Below are positions 40,340-48,142 of a DNA stretch of 64,000 nucleotides, in pieces (position 1 is the first letter of the stretch; each line of letters opens with the position of its first letter). The stretch comes from Geomonas sp. RF6. Its GTDB lineage: Bacteria > Desulfobacterota > Desulfuromonadia > Geobacterales > Geobacteraceae. The position numbers and the translations under genes were made by a program. A model generated the notes under the pieces. That model was not told where the DNA came from. It did not search any database and saw nothing but the letters and a program-made list of their open reading frames with translations. Location: contig NZ_CP087999.1 of NCBI RefSeq assembly GCF_021044625.1, positions 5,105,001 to 5,169,000 of the forward strand. The letters run 5' to 3'.

Positions 40340-40992
40340 TCACCTCTTGCTTGGAATAGCGGTAACAAGTCTAACTATGCCATCATTGTTACTAATCCAT
40401 TCAAAGATAACGTCAATAACCTTTCCATTTGTTCCTATGATTGGAATGACTTGATTGTATGTGGTCCCGTGTTGGGTTACTTCTCTGACAACCGCGCTTT
40501 TCGGGTTAAATATAATCTTGTTTAGCCAAATTATCAGCATTGCTAAGGTTAAACCCGAGGGCTTTCTCAAACCATATGGCTTTATCTTTTCCCTTCGGGT
40601 GATTAGTATTCAATAGATATCTTTGCAACTTATCCTGAACACTTAATTGAGTTTTTTCGCACTGTGCACCTTTTGCAATCCTCCCAAACCTTGATAAATC
40701 GGCAAAGACCGCAGCAAGAATATCATCTGGCATCACCGGGGTAGCCTGTGCTAGTGCCACCATATCATCTGATCCCAGGTAGTTGATGACTGGCCACAAG
40801 CTATTTGCAACGAAATTGGCAGCATTTGCTGCAGTGTTAAGTGCGCCTAGAACAGTGTGATCAATAAAGTTGTTACCTGACCTAATATCTACTACTCCAA
40901 ATGGCCCATTGCCGGGATGAATGGGACCTGGGTTGAGCCCATCCTCATCGATTAAAGAAGTTGGAGTGTTGAGCGCATACTGGTAAGTATTT
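40340..40992 (-). pseudogene. orphan Rhs tip with DUF6883-like domain, frameshifted
   Basis: Read on the minus strand, the frame begins at the mini-element edge with an Rhs core tail (NTYQYALNTPTSLIDEDGLN). It continues through a linker to LSVQDKLQRYLLNTNHPKGK and FEKALGFNLSNADNLAKQ, then stops after DYI. The next frame carries the rest: IIFNPKSAVVREVTQHG, TTYNQVIPIIG and DGIVRLVTAIPSK. Removing one base near 40520 joins them. The joined product matches the DUF6883 family, which occurs in polymorphic toxins. Neither a core nor a start codon remains, so it cannot be expressed as a full Rhs protein. Confidence 0.7.
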
Positions 40993-41275
40993 GGGGGTCA
41001 CCCCCAGGGGTCAGACCTGGACAAAGGACAACGCCCTTTCCAGGGCCTGCAACTGCCGCTTCAACCCGTCATTGCACTCAAGCTCTTTTATCAATCTTTG
41101 GTGTGTATTCGCCGCCGAGCTACTCGTTCGCAGTAAAAGAACCTCGCTGATGTGCTTGTTAGTAGCGCCACAGTGCTTTTTCAATCCGCAATGGTCTGGT
41201 CATCTCGCACCTCCTCCTTTTCAGGAAGAGGCTAAATTACTTTTGTCCAATGTCCAGATGTGACCCCTTGGTGTG
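40993..41275. mobile_element. 283-bp mini-element (internal deletion derivative)
   Basis: Left end GGGGGTCACCCCCAGGGG runs into TCAGACCTGGACAAAGG, followed by about 170 bases of the transposase 3' end. A junction at GTGCTTTTTCA/ATCCGCAATGG skips roughly 770 bases to the start-codon region, leader and right end GTGACCCCTTGGTGTG. It separates two orphan Rhs tips. Confidence 0.85.
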
Positions 41276-41552
41276 GTTTTGCTCGGCAAGCTGATGAGCA
41301 GTCATACCACCAAAGGTAAGCGGCCTACCTTTAGCAAGAGCCTGCTTTGTAGTGTGCCCTGTAATGGTCAGCGTGAAAGCGCCACCCACGTCGGGTGCTG
41401 CTTGGAAAGCACCATACATCTCGGGGTCTTTGTCGGGGTTCAGCAGGTTGAGCTTTCTGAGACCGTTAACATCAAAGGAATTCTGAGGATTATTCAACAC
41501 AAACCTGTACCAGTTGTAATCATCCCCGTACAGCCCCACAGGGTCACGCTGA
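41276..41552 (-). pseudogene. orphan Rhs tip fragment, truncated at both ends by mini-elements
   Basis: The minus-strand frame starts at the 41553 mini-element edge as RDPVGLYGDDYNWYRFVLNN then PQNSFDVNGL, the last strand of the Rhs core. It continues as a short tip (KLNLLNPDKDPEMYGAFQ, GGAFTLTITGHTTKQALAKG, GGMTAHQLAEQ). At 41275 it runs into the other mini-element and adds 13 foreign residues before a stop. The tip family is not recognised. Both the core and the natural C-terminus are lost. Confidence 0.7.
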
Positions 41553-41836
41553 GGGGGTCACCCCCAGGGGTCAGACCTGGACAAAGGACAACGCCCTTTC
41601 CAGGGCCTGCAACTGCCGCTTCAACCCGTCATTGCACTCAAGCTCTTTTATCAATCTTTGGTGTATCTTCGCCGCCGAGCTACTCGTTCGCAGCAAAAGA
41701 ACCTCGCTGATGTGCTTGTTAGTAGCGCCACAGTGCTTTTTCGATCCGCAATGGTCTGGTCATCTCGCACCTCCTCCTTTTCAGGAAGAAGGCTAAATTA
41801 CTTTTGTCCAATGTCCAGATGTGACCCCTTGGTGTG
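41553..41836. mobile_element. 284-bp mini-element (second copy of the deletion derivative)
   Basis: It has the same left end, the same 3' transposase segment and the same internal junction (GTGCTTTTTCG/ATCCGC) as the copy at 40993-41275, with a few substitutions and a one-base insertion. It lies between the orphan tip at 41276-41552 and a 5' transposase fragment. Confidence 0.85.
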
Positions 41837-41840
41837 GTTT

Positions 41841-42067
41841 GAATAATGAAGCCGAATTTTTTCTTCGCTTCCAAAAGATATTCCCTGAACTTCTCATAAT
41901 CCCGCTTCGTAAAGAAGATCTTCTTCCGCTCGTTCCCTCGCGATGTTACGTGATAAAGAGCCCCTTCAAACTCAATCCGCAATGGTCTAGTCATCTCGCA
42001 CCTCCTCCTTTTCAGGAAGAGGCTAAATTACTTTTGTCCAATGTCCAGATGTGACCCCTTGGTGTGG
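41841..42067. mobile_element. right-end fragment of the transposon with 5' part of the transposase gene
   Basis: From GAATAATGAAGCCGAATTTT to GTGACCCCTTGGTGTG this matches 39757-39981 of the full element almost base for base. On the minus strand it encodes only the first 49 or so transposase residues (start codon near 41994), then runs into the adjoining mini-element. It is a truncated, inactive copy. Confidence 0.8.
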
Positions 42068-42186
42068 CTTTGTCCTGCTTTTACATCAACTGGTGCAATT
42101 AAGAATAGAATCCACCCCCCCCTCGAACTGGTTGTCAGAGAACAGGCGGCCGCTAGACTCCAAGGCAGTCGAAGCAACTGTACATG

Positions 42187-42408
42187 CTACTTGTCCCATT
42201 TATTCTTTTCGAATCTTTTTATTACTTTTTTGAGGTAGAGAAACCCTGGGACACTGATTATGGCTGCCACTACAACCACAACCACATAGGCCTCAGTGCT
42301 CTTTGACATAAAGCCAAAGACCTTATCCATGGGCACTACAGTAAAAACAACAAATCCAATGATGCCAATAACCATAAGGGTTGCATAATCATCTTTTGGA
42401 AATCTCAC
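42187..42408 (-). CDS. small two-helix membrane protein, candidate Rhs immunity protein
   Basis: A 73-residue protein from GTG 42408 with GGGAGAG five bases upstream. Two hydrophobic helices are clear: ATLMVIGIIGFVVFTVV and AYVVVVVVAAIISVPGFLYL, ending in a basic tail (KKVIKRFEKNKWDK). It begins 11 bases after the Rhs gene stop, the classical position of the immunity gene for an Rhs tip. No family is recognised. A membrane immunity protein would suit a tip that acts on the membrane. Confidence 0.65.
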   Translation of the reverse strand: MRFPKDDYATLMVIGIIGFVVFTVVPMDKVFGFMSKSTEAYVVVVVVAAIISVPGFLYLKKVIKRFEKNKWDK

Positions 42409-42419
42409 ACTATCTCTCC

Positions 42420-44480
42420 CTATGACCTGTAGTAATGACGAGTCTTATATTCTATGTTGTCAAGTGGCCTAGGCCTTGATGGCGGATTCCTTATCTCAAG
42501 GTCTTTAGGGAATGATGGCTGCGTTGGAATTGTAGATGGATATGTAGTTGTTTTACTCAGTGGAACTGGAGGTATCAGAGGTATACCTAGCCCAAAGTGT
42601 AAAGCAATTCCTCCTTTTGATTTAACACCACAGCCATCTTCGCTATATACCCCAACGCCTAAATGCCTACTAAAGCCAAGTGTAGTTTCACTATACTGCT
42701 TATTAATCGGTATCTGCGAACCTATTTGTATGTCAATACTTGCACCAAACCAATCAGTGCTGGTAGTTTTTTGCTCAACACCATTATTTATGGTACTGCC
42801 TTTAAAGAAGACAGTGGAGCTATAGGAGACAGATACCCATGTTCTTAAATCCCACCAATCGCCCTTAGTGAAACCAGCCGGGTCGACGTATTTGAGAACC
42901 GAGTTTCCAACATATCTATAAAGATTGGCATCTCCTGCGGCAAAACCGAGGGGGTCAACTTGCACATACCGTCCGACCGCAGGATTGAAGTACCTGTGCC
43001 AGTTGTAGTGCAGCCCTGTCTCCTCATCGAAGTACTGGCCCGGGAAACGCAGGTTGTTTTCCACCGTCGAGGCCGGATCGATGACGGCTTCGCCGAAGGC
43101 TGTATACTCCGCAGCCCACACAATATTCCCGGCATCGTCTACCAGCTTCTGCGGCGTCCCCAGGTGATCATTCTGGTAGAAGTAGTAATTCCCGTCCTCC
43201 GTCATAAAGAGCGGATCGCTTCCCCAGATGCCGTCGGGCTTCCACCCGTACCCCTTTTCCGCGTTGCCGCTTGCGTCATACTCCCCTATCAGCCCCTCGT
43301 CGGAGTAGAGGTAGTAGGTAATCTCGCCGTTGACATCCTTCTTGATCCTTCTGCCGAAAGGATCGTAGGTGTACGTCGCCGTGCTGCCGTCCGGCAGAAA
43401 CACCTGCTCCAGCCGGTCTGCGGAGTTGTACACGAAGGTCGTGGTCGCCTCGCCCTCGGTCTTCGAAACCGTGTTGCCGTTGGCGTCGTAGGTAAAGGTG
43501 GCGCTTCCCGCCGCCTGCGTCTCGTTGCTGCCGTTGTGGCTGTACGAGGCGCTCTCGGCGCCGCGGGAAGACGCGGTTCGATTGCCGGCGTCGTCGTAGC
43601 TGAACCCTTCCGCGGGCAGCGTCTGATGGGTCGCGCTGGTAAGCTGATAGGTCAAGTCGTAGCCATAGGCGCTGCTTCCCGCCCCGGAGCCTTTCGAAAT
43701 GATGTTGCCAATCTTGTCGAAGCCGTAGCCGTTCTCCTCCACGGTGCCGCCCGCGTTCTTCCTGGTCATGGAGGAAAGCCACGAGGCGTCGTTGTAGCCG
43801 TACTCCGTGAAGAGGCCATTCGGGAAGGCCGTCTTCCACAGCCTTCCGCGGTCGTAGTCGAGGACCACCTGTCTCCCGAGGAAGGTAATGGAGGTCAGCT
43901 GATTGTTCTTGTCGTACCCGTAGGTGTAGGCGGTCCCTTCCGGCGAGACGAAAGTCTCCTTGTTCCCCCTGGCGTCGTAGCTGTAGCTGAAGCTCTTGCT
44001 GAAGGTGCCGAAGTTCACCGTCTCCGAGACCTTACGGTTCAGCTCGTCATAGCCGATGTTTCCACTCACCCCCCCCTTTCCGTAGCTCGTGAGATTCCCG
44101 GCACCGTCGTAGTCAAAGGTGTCCTTCCTGCCGTCCGCGTACAGAACCTCAGTGAGGTGCCCGACCGGATCGTAGGAGTAGGTGGTCAGTTGCCCCTTGG
44201 CATCGGTCACGGTCTTCAGCAGCCCGTCCGGATAGTAGGTGTACACTGTCGCCTGTCCCAGCGGGCGGGTTTCCTTCGTCTTTCGTCCCGCGCTGTCGTA
44301 TTCGGCAGCGTCAAGCCGAACGTCTCGTTTCGCCGGGTTCAGGAGCGGGCCGTGGAGCAGGCAAATTTCCCCTTCTTTCTCGCGTCGGCGCTTTATCCTG
44401 CGATTCACTCTATTGCTACCCGAGCGTGAAGAAAAACGTTGCACCGCCGTTTGGTTTACCTTCCGCCCAGACGGATCCAC
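42420..44480 (-). CDS. Rhs/YD-repeat protein, 5'-truncated, with variable C-terminal tip
   Basis: The frame is open for 686 residues, but Rhs similarity starts only near residue 50, at LDAAEYDSAGRKTKETRPLG. The first about 45 residues come from the histidine kinase 3' end read in another frame, so the real N-terminus is lost. About ten YD repeats follow (YTYYPDGLLKTVTDAKGQL and others). Then come the Rhs core signature YYFYQNDHLGTPQKLVDDAG, RFPGQYFDEETGLHYNWHRY and YVQVDPLGFAAGDANLYRYV. After KYVDPAGF comes a tip of about 145 unrecognised residues. Base composition drops in the tip, consistent with tip exchange. Without the N-terminal parts it probably cannot be secreted. Confidence 0.8.
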   Translation of the reverse strand: MDPSGRKVNQTAVQRFSSRSGSNRVNRRIKRRREKEGEICLLHGPLLNPAKRDVRLDAAEYDSAGRKTKETRPLGQATVYTYYPDGLLKTVTDAKGQLTTYSYDPVGHLTEVLYADGRKDTFDYDGAGNLTSYGKGGVSGNIGYDELNRKVSETVNFGTFSKSFSYSYDARGNKETFVSPEGTAYTYGYDKNNQLTSITFLGRQVVLDYDRGRLWKTAFPNGLFTEYGYNDASWLSSMTRKNAGGTVEENGYGFDKIGNIISKGSGAGSSAYGYDLTYQLTSATHQTLPAEGFSYDDAGNRTASSRGAESASYSHNGSNETQAAGSATFTYDANGNTVSKTEGEATTTFVYNSADRLEQVFLPDGSTATYTYDPFGRRIKKDVNGEITYYLYSDEGLIGEYDASGNAEKGYGWKPDGIWGSDPLFMTEDGNYYFYQNDHLGTPQKLVDDAGNIVWAAEYTAFGEAVIDPASTVENNLRFPGQYFDEETGLHYNWHRYFNPAVGRYVQVDPLGFAAGDANLYRYVGNSVLKYVDPAGFTKGDWWDLRTWVSVSYSSTVFFKGSTINNGVEQKTTSTDWFGASIDIQIGSQIPINKQYSETTLGFSRHLGVGVYSEDGCGVKSKGGIALHFGLGIPLIPPVPLSKTTTYPSTIPTQPSFPKDLEIRNPPSRPRPLDNIEYKTRHYYRS

Positions 44481-45552
44481 CGTGCCGCTCCACGATCCGC
44501 TTCACCGTGGCGAGGCCGATGCCGAGCCCGCCGTACTCGTCGCCGTGCAGCCGCTGGAAGACTCCGAAGAGCTGATTCTTGTAGGCCATGTCGAATCCCG
44601 CCCCGTTGTCGCGCACGAGATAAATGGACCCTGCATCGGCTTCGCGCGTGCCTACCTCGATGCGCGCGGGAGAGACCTTCGAGGTGTACTTCCAGGCGTT
44701 TTCCAGGAGGTTTTTCAACACCACCCAGAGAAGGGTCTTGTCTGCCTCGGCGACGATATCCTTCTGCACCGTCACCTCCACGGCCCGCTCCGGGTCCGCC
44801 TCACGCAGGAGCGACACCACACTCGTTGCCAGCTCGCTCACGTTTACCGGCTCGCGCACCATGGTTGCGTACCCGATGCGCGGGAGCTTCAGGAGGTTGT
44901 CGATGAGGTCCCCCATGTGGCGGCTCACGGCGCAGATGCGATCGAGGTGGCGGTTGAGCTCTGGCGAGAGGGTGCCGGCGAGCTCCTCCTGGAGGATGGA
45001 GGCATAGCAGTTGATGTGGCGCAAAGGAGCGCGCAGGTCGTGCGAGACGGTGTAGCTGAACGATTCCTGCTCCCGCACCGCCGCCTGCAGCTGCGCCGTT
45101 CTCTCCAGGACGCGCCGCTCCAGCTCTTCATTGAGGTTTCGTACCTCCTGCTCCGCTCGCCGCTGATCAGTGATGTCGATGATGACGGCGCGGCACTCCG
45201 TTCCGGAACGGGAGGCGGTAGCCTCTATGCGTGCGAAATGCGGCTCCCCCCACATCCCGCTCAGCTTCACGTCACACGACTCCTTTTCCTGCAGTTCAAA
45301 GACCCTTTGCACCATCTTCATGAAAGGCTTGCGGCAGGAAGGGGCGAGGAAGAACTCCAGGTGCCTGCCGATGAGACGGAAGCGCTCCACCCCCAGAAGG
45401 CTTGCCGCCCTCAGGTTCGCGGCGGTGACCATCCCACCCGCATCGAGGGTGACAAAACCGACGGGGGCGCAGTCGTAGAAGTCGGCATACTGCTCCAGTA
45501 CCGCCGTCAGGAGGCCGTTTGCATCGCTTTTTTCTTCAGACGAAACAGGCAT
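44416..45552 (-). CDS. PAS-domain sensor histidine kinase
   Basis: A 378-residue soluble kinase from ATG 45552 behind GGAGGAG. A PAS domain (about 25-130, APVGFVTLDAGGMVTAAN, LLGVERFRLIGRHLEFFL) is followed by a short coiled coil, the HisKA dimerisation box SYTVSHDLRAPLRHI with the phospho-accepting His, and an HATPase domain: NLLENAWKYTSK (N), DNGAGFD (G1), GGLGIGLATVKRIVERHGG (G2). No membrane helix, so it senses a cytoplasmic cue; similar kinases resemble phytochrome-type outputs. No response regulator is adjacent. Its 3' end is duplicated at 38827-38875. Confidence 0.92.
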   Translation of the reverse strand: MPVSSEEKSDANGLLTAVLEQYADFYDCAPVGFVTLDAGGMVTAANLRAASLLGVERFRLIGRHLEFFLAPSCRKPFMKMVQRVFELQEKESCDVKLSGMWGEPHFARIEATASRSGTECRAVIIDITDQRRAEQEVRNLNEELERRVLERTAQLQAAVREQESFSYTVSHDLRAPLRHINCYASILQEELAGTLSPELNRHLDRICAVSRHMGDLIDNLLKLPRIGYATMVREPVNVSELATSVVSLLREADPERAVEVTVQKDIVAEADKTLLWVVLKNLLENAWKYTSKVSPARIEVGTREADAGSIYLVRDNGAGFDMAYKNQLFGVFQRLHGDEYGGLGIGLATVKRIVERHGGSVWAEGKPNGGATFFFTLG

Positions 45553-45929
45553 GACTCCTCCGCAATGCCTGGGTGAGCGGGCTCTGGGGGTATGAGGCAG
45601 AAAAAGAAGGAGAGCGCAGGCGAGACGTGTAGGCCCGAAAGCTGTATACGATACCAAAGATTTTCTCGTTAACCAAACAAAATCCGGCTCCGAAATTATT
45701 TCTTTCTCCGCGACTGCGACCACGCAAGGAAGAGGGTGTCATGTAGGCCGGGATAAGCCGCCAGGCGTTCCCGGCAGTCCACCACAGACGCAGCCGCGCG
45801 GCAGCGAATGCCGGAAACGCTAGCGCTTATTCCGGCCTACAAGTGTCAGCGGGCGTCATACCAGCCACAAAAATGCCCCGCCGGAGTGACCGGGCGGGGC
45901 ATTGATGTAAAGCATCACGCGAGCGGTTG
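45553..45929. repeat. kinase-phosphoglycerate mutase gap with a complete BIME
   Basis: The gap contains a full BIME at 45743-45840, inverted relative to the 7162-7943 units but with the same spacer family, then a terminator (45872-45905). The rest is promoter-sized sequence with nothing else recognised. Confidence 0.8.
45872..45905 (-). terminator. intrinsic terminator after the phosphoglycerate mutase gene
   Basis: The minus strand reads ATGCCCCGCCCGG...CCGGCGGGGCAT then TTTTTG, a strong GC stem with T run 25 bases past the stop codon. Confidence 0.85.
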
Positions 45930-47126
45930 CTAGCGCTCCAGCAGCATCTCCATGAGGCGGAATCCCTTTTCCACTACGACACCTGATGCCGCGGCGGAAA
46001 CCTCGTCATACCCCGCCACGGTCTTATCCGTTTCTTCACCCGCATAGATCACGAAAGGCACAGCATCGGCGGTGTGAGTCTTCAACCTGATCGGCGTCGG
46101 GTGGTCCGGAGCGCACAGGACCCGGTACGGCCCGAGCCCCTTCAGACCCTCGAGAACAGGTCCCACAACGAGTGCGTCAAATAGCTCGATTGCCTTTATC
46201 TTGTCGGCGAGGTTCCCCGAGTGCGATGCCTCGTCGGGCGCCTCAACGTGCAGAAAGACGAAGTCCTTCTCCTTGAGCGCATCGAGGGCGGCCTGAGCCT
46301 TTCCGGACCAGTTGGTGTCCACGTACCCGGTGGCGCCGGGAACATTGACGATGTCGAGGCCGGCATAGACGCCGATCCCCTTGATGAGATCGACGGCCGA
46401 GATGACGGCACCGCTCAGGCCGAATTTCGCCTGGAACGTCTCCATCGCCGGGGCCTTCCCCTGCCCCCACGGCCAGATCGAATTCGCTGGTGTCTTCCCC
46501 TGCCCCGCTCTCTGCTGGTACTGCGGATGTCTGCTGAAGATCATCTGGGAGGAGTTCATGAGATCGATGAGATCGTCCGCCCCGTCCCCTTTGGGGAGAA
46601 AATCGTTGATCTCCTGGCCGCTGATGTCGTGCGGCGGAGTGAGCTGCAGCTTCTCTTTTCCGTGGTGCCAGACGAGGAGGTGACGGTAGCTGACGCCAGG
46701 GTGGAAGGAGAAGTTTTCATCACCGAGCTGCTTTTGCAGTTCCGTTACGAGCTCGGCACCTTCCGCGGTGGAGATATGACCGGAGGAGTAGTCACCCATG
46801 GTGATCTTCCCTTCCTCCTCCTTGAGATGCACGAGGTTGATACGGAAGGCCACATCGTCGGAGGCGAGTTCCACCCCTATGCTGGCGGCTTCCAGAGGAG
46901 ACCTGCCGGTGTAGCACAGGGAAGGATCGTAGCCAAACATGGAGAGGTTCGCCACATCGCTGCCGGGGGGGTACCCTTCGGGGACGGTGTGGGCCATGCC
47001 GAGAGTCCCGCGGCGGGCCATCAGGTCCATATTCGGCGTGTTCGCCACCTGCAGCGGAGTCTTCCCCCCCAGCACATCCAAAGCCTCATCCGACATCCCA
47101 TCGCCCAGCAGTACAATGTATTTCAT
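45930..47126 (-). CDS. apgM: 2,3-bisphosphoglycerate-independent phosphoglycerate mutase, ApgM type
   Basis: The 398-residue protein belongs to the archaeal-type, metal-dependent mutase group that interconverts 3- and 2-phosphoglycerate. Landmarks are the metal site at the start (YIVLLGDGMSDEALD), the nucleophilic serine in GYPPGSDVANLSMFGYDP, GRSPLEAASIGVEL, the histidine pair in HVEAPDEASHSGN and CAPDHPTPIRLKTH. No signal peptide, so cytoplasmic. Distant relatives include cofactor-independent homoserine kinase, which is less likely here. Confidence 0.9.
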   Translation of the reverse strand: MKYIVLLGDGMSDEALDVLGGKTPLQVANTPNMDLMARRGTLGMAHTVPEGYPPGSDVANLSMFGYDPSLCYTGRSPLEAASIGVELASDDVAFRINLVHLKEEEGKITMGDYSSGHISTAEGAELVTELQKQLGDENFSFHPGVSYRHLLVWHHGKEKLQLTPPHDISGQEINDFLPKGDGADDLIDLMNSSQMIFSRHPQYQQRAGQGKTPANSIWPWGQGKAPAMETFQAKFGLSGAVISAVDLIKGIGVYAGLDIVNVPGATGYVDTNWSGKAQAALDALKEKDFVFLHVEAPDEASHSGNLADKIKAIELFDALVVGPVLEGLKGLGPYRVLCAPDHPTPIRLKTHTADAVPFVIYAGEETDKTVAGYDEVSAAASGVVVEKGFRLMEMLLER

Positions 47127-47190
47127 GAGCCCTTCCCTTCCCCTTTATTCCTCATCGAGTTTTTCAACTGCGTGTTCTTCAGCCAACAAT

Positions 47191-47251
47191 GCCAAATTTC
47201 AAGACCTGACCCCGTACCTTGAAAATGCCAACTTTCAAGACCTGACCCTGG
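47191..47251. repeat. two direct copies of the AAGACCTGACCC motif
   Basis: TTTCAAGACCTGACCCC occurs near 47197-47213 and again as TTTCAAGACCTGACCCTG near 47233-47250. It is the same sequence as an arm of the palindrome at 55952-55987 and resembles ends of other HUH-type elements. It lies between the mutase and xer genes. Confidence 0.65.
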
Positions 47252-47260
47252 CTCATGAGG

Positions 47261-48142
47261 CTAGCCGCGGGGGTGCTTCTCTGCGTGAAGCCGCTTCAGC
47301 CGCTCCCGCGTCACGTGGGTGTAAATCTGCGTGGAGGAAAGGTCAGCGTGCCCGAGCATGATCTGCACGCTGCGCAGGTCGGCGCCGTTCTCCAGGAGGT
47401 GCGTGGCGAATGAGTGCCGCAGCGTGTGGGGCGAGATGTTCTTCACCACCCCCGCCTCCAGTGCCCGCCGCTTCACGATGTTCCAGAACGCCTGGCGGCT
47501 CATGCCGTCCCCGAGCCTGCTCACGAAGAGAAACCTGCTCTCCCCTTCCCCCAGAAGGGTGCGCCGCGCTTCCCCCAGGTAGTGCCCGACCGCGAGGCAG
47601 GCGCTCTGCCCGATCGGGACGAGCCGCTCCTTGCTCCCTTTCCCGACCGTCATCAGGTACCCCGCCGGCAGGTTCACCTCGGCGAGTTTCAGCCCCACCA
47701 GCTCCGATACGCGCAGGCCGGTGGCGTAGAGTAACTCCAGCATCGCCCGGTCCCGCACCTCGATCGCCCCTTCCCCCTGCGGCGCAGCAAGGAGCGCCTC
47801 GACTTCCCTCCCCGAGAGCACCGACGGGAGCCGCACTATCCCCTTCGGCGCCTCCGTGCTGGAGGTGGGGTTTGTCTCGGAGTACCCCTGTTCCACCAGA
47901 AAGCGGTGCAGCGTGCGGATCGCGGAGAGAGCGCGCGCCCGGCTGCGGGGGGAGATCCCCTTCCCCTTCAGGAGAGAGAGGTAGTCGGCAAGGTGGGTCG
48001 GCCGCACCTGCTGCAGCGGCGTTCCCCCGAGATAATCGAGGTACTTCCCGAGATCGCGGCTGTACGCCTCTATCGTGTTGGCTGCCGCCCCCTTCTCCAC
48101 AGTCAGGTGGGTGAGAAAGATGTCGAGATATGCGTCGCTCAC
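47261..48142 (-). CDS. xerC/xerD: site-specific tyrosine recombinase XerC/XerD
   Basis: A 293-residue recombinase from GTG 48142, overlapping the glnD stop by four bases (GTGA). The SAM-like N-terminal domain (residues 1-90) precedes the catalytic domain: the first Arg in TGLRVSELVGLKL, Lys in VGKGSKERLVPI, HTLRHSFATHLLENGADL and the GHADLSSTQIYTH nucleophile block with Tyr. All catalytic residues are present. Xer proteins resolve chromosome dimers at dif. XerC and XerD cannot be told apart with confidence here; a longer in-frame extension upstream is antisense-free but spurious because it lies within glnD. Confidence 0.9.
   Translation of the reverse strand: MSDAYLDIFLTHLTVEKGAAANTIEAYSRDLGKYLDYLGGTPLQQVRPTHLADYLSLLKGKGISPRSRARALSAIRTLHRFLVEQGYSETNPTSSTEAPKGIVRLPSVLSGREVEALLAAPQGEGAIEVRDRAMLELLYATGLRVSELVGLKLAEVNLPAGYLMTVGKGSKERLVPIGQSACLAVGHYLGEARRTLLGEGESRFLFVSRLGDGMSRQAFWNIVKRRALEAGVVKNISPHTLRHSFATHLLENGADLRSVQIMLGHADLSSTQIYTHVTRERLKRLHAEKHPRG

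Noticed and set aside
42140-42150. GCGGCCGC (NotI-like) word suggesting vector sequence
   Set aside because: A single eight-base match in GC-rich DNA is expected by chance, and flanks are not vector-like.
44418-44480. First 45 residues of the Rhs frame
   Set aside because: They are encoded by the kinase gene 3' end in another frame and are probably not part of a native Rhs protein.
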